Positions 8,082 to 11,786 of a stretch of 11,786 nt of DNA are shown piece by piece. The notes below the pieces were generated by a model. It had not been told where the DNA came from and ran no database searches. It saw nothing but the letters and a program-made list of their open reading frames with translations. The translations under genes were made by a program, and so were the position numbers. The stretch comes from JAVXCQ01 sp036659415 (GTDB taxonomy: Bacteria > Bacillota > Negativicutes > Acidaminococcales > Acidaminococcaceae): assembly GCA_036659415.1 (NCBI GenBank), contig JAVXCQ010000031.1:1-11786 (forward strand), written 5' to 3'. The first letter of the stretch is position 1; each line of letters starts with the position of its first letter.

Positions 8082-9182
8082 TCAACTCTGGATCTGATAT
8101 TTTACTTTAAGCTCGTGGAATTCTGCATAGCCAATAATATTATCATATTGCAAGCGCCCTACCACTATACCGGGATGAAGTTTGAGATGAGCGGCAAACT
8201 CTTTGATCGCCTCAGCGGAGATTCCACAAGACTGTTCTTGCACTCTAGCTTTAAAAAGCTCATATTCTTCCGGCGGTATGAGAATGTTGCGAGCAAAGGC
8301 ATTCGCTTCTTCCTCTAGCTGTACATACTCCCCTGTAGGATCCGTTGCAACACTAATTAAGGTTTTCGTCTTCTTCTCTTGCAAGACGTGCTTTATCTCA
8401 TGAAATAAAGAAAACCAAAACGTATCGGCAGAAGCTCTCCTATCATTAAGTGCAAGTAATGCCTTACCATGAAGCCATTTAACTGCTCCGTATACACCGG
8501 AATTTTTCAAATGTGGCAAAAGGACAAAAGCCACGCCGCATTCACTGAAAATTTGACTCAACCGAGGTTGAAAGCTTGCCGGTGTTTGCAAAGACATAGC
8601 TCTAATTTCCGGTAGATAACTTTCCAGCAATTTCTTATTAAAAACTTGCGTGTCCATGCTTTCCGCTTTATTAATGGCTATTTGCATCCAAACATTGGAA
8701 TTAAGGATTTGTTTGCTGTCTACTTGTCCATTAACACTGCGATAAGCAACTAAGAAATCTTGCTTAGTCATAACACTTAAACTGGCGATTTTTAAATATT
8801 GGTACAATTGATATAACTTGGCCTCTGGCCCCCGCACAGTATTAACAAGTTTTAATTTGCAAAAATAGGAATAATCAAGCCACTGCAAGTATTGTTTTTC
8901 TTCGTCCAACTTTTTTCGTTCTGCAATTTCCGCCACTTTAGCGTCATACTGTGCCTGCAAGTTAAGCCACAACTTGATTGATACCCCCAACATTTTAGCC
9001 AATTTTTGCGCAACATCTAATGATAAATTAATCCTGCCCGCTAACAATTCACTTAGCATTTTAGGGGTGATATCAAGCCGTTTAGCAAAATCGTTTTGAG
9101 CTAGACCCATCTCAGCTATAATATCCCGTAGGTATTCACCTGGGTGAAAGGCTAATAGCTCTTTATATTCTATTTTACTCAT
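8082..9182 (-). CDS. HigA-type antitoxin fused to an ImmA/IrrE zinc peptidase domain
   Basis: A 366-residue two-domain protein. Residues about 13-78 form a HigA-family helix-turn-helix (HPGEYLRD, then QNDFAKRLDITPKMLSELLAG, ending LWLNLQAQYD). The middle is helical linker of unclear role. Residues about 205-310 carry an ImmA/IrrE-like metallopeptidase domain with an intact HEIKH zinc motif (H261, E262, H265) and a downstream EEEANAFARNILIP segment (about 290-303), where Glu is the expected third ligand. It would bind and neutralise the upstream toxin, repress the shared promoter, and may be a protease that responds to a signal. Start ATG 9182 overlaps the toxin's stop by 8 bp, indicating coupling. 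Compared with a plain HigA of about 100 residues it is greatly extended. The domain calls are firm; the peptidase's target is unknown. Confidence 0.85.
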   Translation of the reverse strand: MSKIEYKELLAFHPGEYLRDIIAEMGLAQNDFAKRLDITPKMLSELLAGRINLSLDVAQKLAKMLGVSIKLWLNLQAQYDAKVAEIAERKKLDEEKQYLQWLDYSYFCKLKLVNTVRGPEAKLYQLYQYLKIASLSVMTKQDFLVAYRSVNGQVDSKQILNSNVWMQIAINKAESMDTQVFNKKLLESYLPEIRAMSLQTPASFQPRLSQIFSECGVAFVLLPHLKNSGVYGAVKWLHGKALLALNDRRASADTFWFSLFHEIKHVLQEKKTKTLISVATDPTGEYVQLEEEANAFARNILIPPEEYELFKARVQEQSCGISAEAIKEFAAHLKLHPGIVVGRLQYDNIIGYAEFHELKVKYQIQS

Positions 9183-9531
9183 AATGCTTACTCACCTCCT
9201 GAATGAACATAATCTTAACAAGCACGACATTTACTCCAAAAACAATCGCATTATCCACACGCTTCCCCTGGGCATCTTCAGGAATCACAATCAGTCGATA
9301 ACCTGAAGTCCTGCCACCAATATCCAGTGCATATTCTCCTAGGCGGTCGCCCTTCAGCATATGAAAATGAAACGGCGGATAGCAAACAATATCGGTAAAC
9401 GTTTCCGCACTATTAATATAATTAATTGTTTTTATAAGCTGTTCAGCTATGTCTGTAAATTTTCGTCGAGCCTTCCTTATATCTGTACAGTAGCCTTGCA
9501 CTGAATCATTTTTATATTGCACTTCTAACAT
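9175..9531 (-). CDS. HigB/RelE-like toxin of a type II toxin-antitoxin pair
   Basis: A 118-residue RelE/ParE-superfamily toxin, expected to be an mRNA interferase acting with ribosomes. It begins MLEVQYKND, has the helical CTDIRKARRKF segment, the central HFHMLKGDRLGEYALDIGGRTSGYR part (about 57-80) with basic residues in the usual catalytic strand, and ends VSKHYE, a tail very common in this subfamily. The frame continues upstream to ATG 9552, but AAAGGGAG lies about 10 nt before the ATG at 9531 and family members start with this M-x-E-V strand, so I prefer 9531. It lies upstream of, and overlaps, its antitoxin, the toxin-first order of HigBA systems. Activity is inferred from family and context. 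Confidence 0.82.
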   Translation of the reverse strand: MLEVQYKNDSVQGYCTDIRKARRKFTDIAEQLIKTINYINSAETFTDIVCYPPFHFHMLKGDRLGEYALDIGGRTSGYRLIVIPEDAQGKRVDNAIVFGVNVVLVKIMFIQEVSKHYE

Positions 9532-9567
9532 GCATAAAATACTCCCTTTCATTTTTTCTTCAATTTA

Positions 9568-9600
9568 ATTATAACACTTTTTATTACTTTTTTGGTAATA
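9568..9600 (-). promoter_or_regulatory. Extended -10 promoter of the toxin-antitoxin pair with a possible operator
   Basis: On the minus strand TATAAT (9568-9573) is preceded by TGT, giving an extended -10 element about 37 bp before the preferred toxin start. No good -35 box is present at 16-18 bp spacing. Where it would lie there is an inverted repeat, TATTAC (9582-9587) and GTAATA (9595-9600) with a 7-nt centre, which could be the antitoxin's binding site. The repeat spans the amidase stop codon. The -10 is convincing; the operator is a suggestion. Confidence 0.5.
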
Positions 9601-10159
9601 TTTTTTCCGGTAATTTTTCTTGTCCATGCTCGCTGTACCACGCCGCCTTTCCTCGCAAAACGTCGCCACCGAAGTGCCACTGCCCATCATAATCCCACAG
9701 TTGCCACAAATCCCACTTTTCAAAGTCAGCTGTCCCCCGCACGGCCGGCCCGTAACCATCAAGATCAGCAATCTCGGCATGAGTCAGCACATGGTCGGCA
9801 TCTAGCGGTATTTTTAGCTCCCTAGTCAGCAGCGCAAGAACTTGTGCTGCCACCTCGAGCTGCAACTGAGTAGGTGGCTCCGAACCTAGGTCAAACTCAC
9901 CATCAACTTGAATGGTTGCATCAAAACAACAACACAGGGCTAAACCGATCGCCCCAGTATTACGCCGCCAGGTGTGAGCTAAAACCGTGGTTAAAGCCTC
10001 CGTACTCAGATAGAGTTCTCCCTTACCCGTAATATTGAGGTGATAATCGGCGCAAAGGTTCTCATAATGACCAGCCGTCCAATGCAAATAAATCTTCTCT
10101 AGCTTACCCTGCGCCGCCTGACACAAGGCTACTAATTCTATTAAAGTAATTTTGCGCAT
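9584..10159 (-). CDS. N-acetylmuramoyl-L-alanine amidase-like protein (amidase_2/PGRP fold), no signal peptide
   Basis: A 191-residue protein resembling zinc amidases of the amidase_2/peptidoglycan-recognition fold, which cut the bond between MurNAc and the peptide stem. Probable zinc ligands are H26 in IYLHWTAGHY, H127 in VLTHAEIAD and D150 in KWDLWQLW. The core strand TGAIGLALCCCFDA (68-81) is also typical. There is no N-terminal signal peptide or membrane segment and no separate wall-binding domain, as in phage endolysins and endolysin-like enzymes. The start ATG 10159 has AAAGGAG 8 nt upstream. It begins only 22 bp beyond the T-run of the terminator behind the YvrJ-like gene, so it probably depends on readthrough or an unseen promoter. 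It could be a domesticated phage lysin, but no other phage genes are near. Confidence 0.8.
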   Translation of the reverse strand: MRKITLIELVALCQAAQGKLEKIYLHWTAGHYENLCADYHLNITGKGELYLSTEALTTVLAHTWRRNTGAIGLALCCCFDATIQVDGEFDLGSEPPTQLQLEVAAQVLALLTRELKIPLDADHVLTHAEIADLDGYGPAVRGTADFEKWDLWQLWDYDGQWHFGGDVLRGKAAWYSEHGQEKLPEKILPKK

Positions 10160-10224
10160 TTTACTTGCTCCTTTCTACGACAAAAAAATGAAGGTAAGTC
10201 AGCACTGGTGCCCCTTACCTTCAT
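10141..10224 (-). other. Possible 27-codon leader ORF across the terminator and amidase start
   Basis: An ATG at the base of the terminator stem opens a 27-codon frame (MKVRGTSADL and so on) that reads through the whole hairpin and T-run and stops at 10141, 19 nt inside the amidase gene in another frame. A ribosome site AAAGGAG (10238-10244) overlaps the end of the YvrJ-like stop codon, but its 13-nt spacing to this ATG is long. I know of no protein like it. It may be chance, or the remnant or functional part of an attenuation device. Confidence 0.2.
10182..10224 (-). terminator. Rho-independent terminator between the YvrJ-like gene and the amidase gene
   Basis: A perfect 11-bp stem, 10214-10224 against 10188-10198, has a 15-nt loop that itself contains a 4-bp helix (10202-10205 with 10208-10211). 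On the minus strand it runs into seven T's (10188-10182). It starts 20 bp after the YvrJ-like stop and would end the DUF1659-DUF2922-YvrJ transcript. Its position just ahead of the amidase gene means it may set the amidase level by partial readthrough. Confidence 0.85.
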
Positions 10225-10243
10225 CTCTTCTAGCTTACTCCTT

Positions 10244-10408
10244 TTACTTATTTTCAGCCTTGCTGAGTAAAAGCACGGCTTCACGCAAAGCTGCTATCCC
10301 TTGGTTCAATTTTTCCAATTTTGCCTCCATGCGTACCAGCAGATACCAGGACAAAACAATGGGAAAACCGTAGTTGGCAACCTGCGTCAATAGCGTATCC
10401 GTATCCAC
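10244..10408 (-). CDS. YvrJ-family small membrane protein, holin-like topology
   Basis: A 54-residue protein read by hand: it starts at GTG 10408 (MDTDTLLTQVANYGFP...) and ends ...LLLSKAENK. The first part, about 8-26 (TQVANYGFPIVLSWYLLVR), is a hydrophobic membrane segment with a Gly-Phe-Pro turn. The rest (EAKLEKLNQGIAALREAVLLL) is a charged amphipathic helix likely to form a coiled coil. This pattern matches the YvrJ family and in layout also the BhlA/UviB holin-like proteins. The GTG is 5 bp after the DUF2922 stop, so translation is probably coupled; there is no clear independent ribosome site, and codon use fits. Two small genes, DUF1659 and DUF2922, precede it, the usual company of YvrJ proteins in Firmicutes. 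Its function is unknown. Confidence 0.82.
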   Translation of the reverse strand: MDTDTLLTQVANYGFPIVLSWYLLVRMEAKLEKLNQGIAALREAVLLLSKAENK

Positions 10409-10413
10409 CGGTC

Positions 10414-10629
10414 TTAAGCCAACGGTGTAACCGTGGTGGTACGCATTCTAGTTTCGGCAATAGTTGCGTAATCATCACCGGCCGTAGTGGTAAACACATT
10501 AGCCGTGATAATCTCTTGCATAGCTTTTTCTGCTTCGGCTTTCGTTACGTTAGCTCGTGGTTCAGCCACGTTAACAGTTTTGGCTTTGCCAGCAGTGTCT
10601 TTAAAAACTAATTCTAAAACTTTGCTCAT
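10414..10629 (-). CDS. DUF2922 family protein
   Basis: A 71-residue protein that fits the DUF2922 family: it starts MSKVLELVFKDTAGKAKTVNV, where the strand-turn-strand opening is characteristic, continues through a helix rich in Ala and Glu (KAEAEKAMQEIITANVF, about 31-47), and ends in TTTVTPLA. There are no membrane segments or cysteines. AAAGGAGG lies about 9 nt before ATG 10629, an excellent site suggesting strong translation. It is the middle gene of the DUF1659-DUF2922-YvrJ trio, 43 bp after the first and 5 bp before the third. No biochemical function is established that I know of; it looks like a small, soluble, abundant protein, perhaps one that assembles with its DUF1659 partner. Confidence 0.85.
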   Translation of the reverse strand: MSKVLELVFKDTAGKAKTVNVAEPRANVTKAEAEKAMQEIITANVFTTTAGDDYATIAETRMRTTTVTPLA

Positions 10630-10672
10630 AATTATATCCTCCTTTCGCTCAATTTCTAGGCACTTCCTACCC

Positions 10673-10894
10673 TTAGGCTTCGGTCAAAACGCTTCTTTCG
10701 GTGCAATAAATGCCGCGAAGCTCATGGTCAATCAGTCCACTGAGAGCTTTACCCACTGCTAGCACTTGGTCGGCAGCGGCTGCCGGTTTGACGTTGTTGT
10801 AAGTATAATTCTTACTTACCGCTATGCCGGTACTAGATAGGCCGTTATCGACTTGCACCTGCAAGCTAACCTTTTCAACTGTTTTAGTTGCCAT
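10673..10894 (-). CDS. DUF1659 family protein
   Basis: A 73-residue protein starting MATKTVEKVSLQVQVDNG and matching DUF1659, a small family seen almost always next to DUF2922. The first half appears to be beta strands (KVSLQVQVD, and SKNYTYNNV), followed by a helix (AAADQVLAVGKALSGLI) and a final strand. The frame opens earlier, at ATG 10903, but AAAGGAG directly abuts that codon. The ATG at 10894 is 9 nt from the site and gives the usual MA start, so I chose it. It is the first gene of the minus-strand trio and diverges from the sigma-factor gene over 222 bp. Function unknown. One cysteine (in GIYCTER) is present; there is no signal peptide. Confidence 0.85.
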   Translation of the reverse strand: MATKTVEKVSLQVQVDNGLSSTGIAVSKNYTYNNVKPAAAADQVLAVGKALSGLIDHELRGIYCTERSVLTEA

Positions 10895-10922
10895 CACTAT
10901 CATCTCCTTTCCTCTTACACCC

Positions 10923-10952
10923 TATATAAGTTTGCGGGCGCCTTTTTAACAA
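10923..10952 (-). promoter_or_regulatory. Probable promoter of the DUF1659-DUF2922-YvrJ operon
   Basis: On the minus strand TTGTTA (10947-10952) and TATATA (10923-10928) are 18 bp apart, about 28 bp upstream of the DUF1659 start. The spacer is unusually GC-rich and holds GGCGCC, in contrast with the AT-rich surroundings. It could be a weak housekeeping promoter or a target of the divergent sigma factor; the sequence alone does not decide. Confidence 0.4.
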
Positions 10953-11033
10953 CCTAGGGGGCAAAATATTTTTTTAATGCCCTCTGCAGGCTTAAAATCA
11001 AGCTCCCAGGGTATTTGTAATCCCTAAACGTAC

Positions 11034-11062
11034 TTGAAATAGACCAATTAACGGTTTAAAAT
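11034..11062 (+). promoter_or_regulatory. Sigma-A-type promoter of the sigma-factor gene
   Basis: TTGAAA (11034-11039) and TAAAAT (11057-11062) are separated by 17 bp, close to the housekeeping consensus. The start ATG lies 54 bp beyond the -10, giving a leader of about 45 nt that contains a 16-bp palindrome just before the ribosome site. The gene could therefore be switched on by the vegetative polymerase and checked in the leader. Confidence 0.65.
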
Positions 11063-11086
11063 AATATTTATCGCGCGAAATACAGC

Positions 11087-11102
11087 GAGAAACTAGTTTC
11101 TC
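11087..11102. promoter_or_regulatory. 16-bp perfect palindrome in the sigma-gene leader
   Basis: GAGAAACTAGTTTCTC is a perfect dyad with no spacer, sitting about 20 nt downstream of the expected transcription start and ending 2 nt before the AAAAGGA ribosome site. A spacer-less dyad suits a dimeric DNA-binding repressor better than an RNA hairpin, although an mRNA stem here could also limit ribosome access. No binding protein can be named. Confidence 0.45.
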
Positions 11103-11116
11103 AAAAGGATCTTCTG

Positions 11117-11710
11117 ATGAGAAAAAATGGTAATTTTGATGAAACTAGACTAAACACCCGACCTATCTACGACTTTGCTCATCTAGTGCCTGCTGCCCAA
11201 AATGGTGGCAAACAATCCCTCACAACAATCTGTGAAGCCTTCACTCCTCTCGTGCTTAGCCTGGCAAGGCGGGAACGTTATTATCATTGGCAAGAGGAAG
11301 TCAAAAGCATTGCCTATGAGGCAATTATTAATTGTGTCCTTCATTATTCCAACCAATCCTATACCCAGTTCCCCGGTTATATCAAAAAAGCTATTGTTTT
11401 TGCGTTACAAAACTATAGCCGTAAACAAGAACACCTCGCCAGCGTTGAGGGGACGGAGCTAGCCGATGCCCCGCTGTCCGCTGTGACAGTCGACAGTGCA
11501 GAAAATGCCCTCCTGGCAAAGCTCGTATTAACGGCCAATCTAAGGAAACTACCTGCCCACTATCACCGGCTACTCGGTTATCTCTACTGGGGTAAGCTAA
11601 CGCAGGCAGAAGCCGCAAAGGAGATGGGAATCTCGCAACAAGCCGTTGCCGCCATGAAAAAACGAGCCCTTGCGCTACTCAAAGAATTAATGAGTAACCA
11701 CGAGTTGTAA
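11117..11710 (+). CDS. Sigma-70 family RNA polymerase sigma factor, alternative type
   Basis: A 197-residue protein with the two domains of a short sigma factor. Residues about 34-105 look like region 2 (core binding and -10 recognition), including FTPLVLSLARRE and the helical FPGYIKKAIVFALQNYSR. Residues about 130-193 are region 4, with LPAHYHRLLGYLYWGKLTQAEAAKEMGISQQAVAAMKKRALALLKEL, whose helix-turn-helix lies at about 160-182 and would read a -35 element. A variable acidic linker (about 107-130) joins them; no region 1.1 or 3 is evident. ATG 11117 has AAAAGGA upstream at 7-nt spacing. It diverges from the DUF1659-DUF2922-YvrJ cluster. In Bacillus subtilis yvrJ is near the sigO/rsoA alternative sigma genes, so it is likely to control the neighbouring operon. 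The target is inferred, not shown. Confidence 0.8.
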   Translation: MRKNGNFDETRLNTRPIYDFAHLVPAAQNGGKQSLTTICEAFTPLVLSLARRERYYHWQEEVKSIAYEAIINCVLHYSNQSYTQFPGYIKKAIVFALQNYSRKQEHLASVEGTELADAPLSAVTVDSAENALLAKLVLTANLRKLPAHYHRLLGYLYWGKLTQAEAAKEMGISQQAVAAMKKRALALLKELMSNHEL

Positions 11711-11717
11711 ACAAAAG

Positions 11718-11762
11718 CAAAAAGGAACCCTTGCGGTTAATAACCGCAAGGGTTCCTTTTTG
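11718..11762. terminator. Strong, nearly symmetrical terminator after the sigma-factor gene
   Basis: A 22-bp inverted repeat (11718-11739 with 11741-11762) is centred at 11740, starting 7 bp after the sigma stop codon. The plus strand ends in CCTTTTT and the left arm begins CAAAAAGG, so it can terminate transcripts from both directions. A further AAAAGCA (11713-11719) and TGCTTTT (11771-11777) could extend the structure. The remaining bases to the window end show no gene. Confidence 0.88.
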
Positions 11763-11786
11763 GTTGGTTATGCTTTTAGTTCTTGT

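Noticed and set aside
9565..9780. 71-codon open frame on the minus strand inside the amidase end
   Set aside because: A shadow of the amidase frame, which carries the zinc ligands and reaches its own stop at 9584.
10281..10499. 72-codon open frame on the minus strand
   Set aside because: It overlaps DUF2922 and the YvrJ-like gene out of frame, has no ribosome site, and its composition is unlike a protein. The 10244-10408 frame explains the region.
11391..11618. 75-codon open frame opposite the sigma gene
   Set aside because: Antisense to region 4 of a clear sigma factor, with no start signal or recognisable motif.
9584..11710. Prophage remnant as the source of the amidase and sigma gene
   Set aside because: No integrase, structural, replication or attachment-site sequence is visible, and the DUF1659-DUF2922-YvrJ trio is a usual chromosomal cluster. 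A domesticated phage amidase remains possible.
1..11786. CRISPR array, tRNA, rRNA or insertion sequence
   Set aside because: No regularly spaced repeats, cloverleaf-like sequence, rRNA segment, transposase or terminal inverted repeats were noticed on either strand.

Overview
The window looks like a chromosomal segment of a moderately AT-rich member of the Bacillota. The evidence is strong AGGAGG-type ribosome binding sites, use of GTG and TTG starts, and a DUF1659-DUF2922-YvrJ trio typical of Firmicutes. A pathway to a diacetamido-uronic acid best known from O-antigens makes a diderm Negativicutes plausible. This placement is an inference; there is no rRNA or marker gene to confirm it.

Region 1 (1-7962, minus strand) is the promoter-proximal part of a surface polysaccharide operon. 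A good sigma-A-type promoter (7934-7962) is followed by seven tightly spaced genes. In order of transcription they are: a membrane-anchored PglF/WbpM-type UDP-sugar 4,6-dehydratase, a DegT-family aminotransferase, a PglC/WcaJ-type phosphoglycosyl transferase, and then four genes (wbpA-, wbpB-, wbpD- and wbpE-like) that convert UDP-GlcNAc to UDP-2,3-diacetamido-2,3-dideoxy-glucuronic acid. The first three would make and load the first sugar on undecaprenyl phosphate. The last four supply a second, acidic sugar. The wbpE-like gene runs off the left edge, and glycosyltransferases and flippase/polymerase genes are probably beyond it.

Region 2 (8008-9573, minus strand) is a HigBA-like toxin-antitoxin pair. 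The toxin comes first, overlaps the antitoxin by 8 bp, and the antitoxin carries a fused C-terminal ImmA/IrrE zinc peptidase domain. An extended -10 promoter lies upstream and two hairpins downstream.

Region 3 (9584-11762) is the most intriguing part. A plus-strand sigma-70-family gene (11117-11710) is divergent from a minus-strand cluster: DUF1659, DUF2922, a 54-residue YvrJ-like protein with one membrane segment (GTG start, short and easily missed), a strong terminator, and a leaderless zinc amidase starting just after it. The combination of sigma factor, two small proteins, a holin-like membrane protein and a murein amidase without a signal peptide resembles, in outline, sigma/holin modules such as UviA/UviB or TcdR/TcdE. 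It also recalls the sigO-yvrJ neighbourhood of Bacillus subtilis. Whether it is a lysis or secretion module is a hypothesis. All intergenic stretches are shorter than 300 bases.
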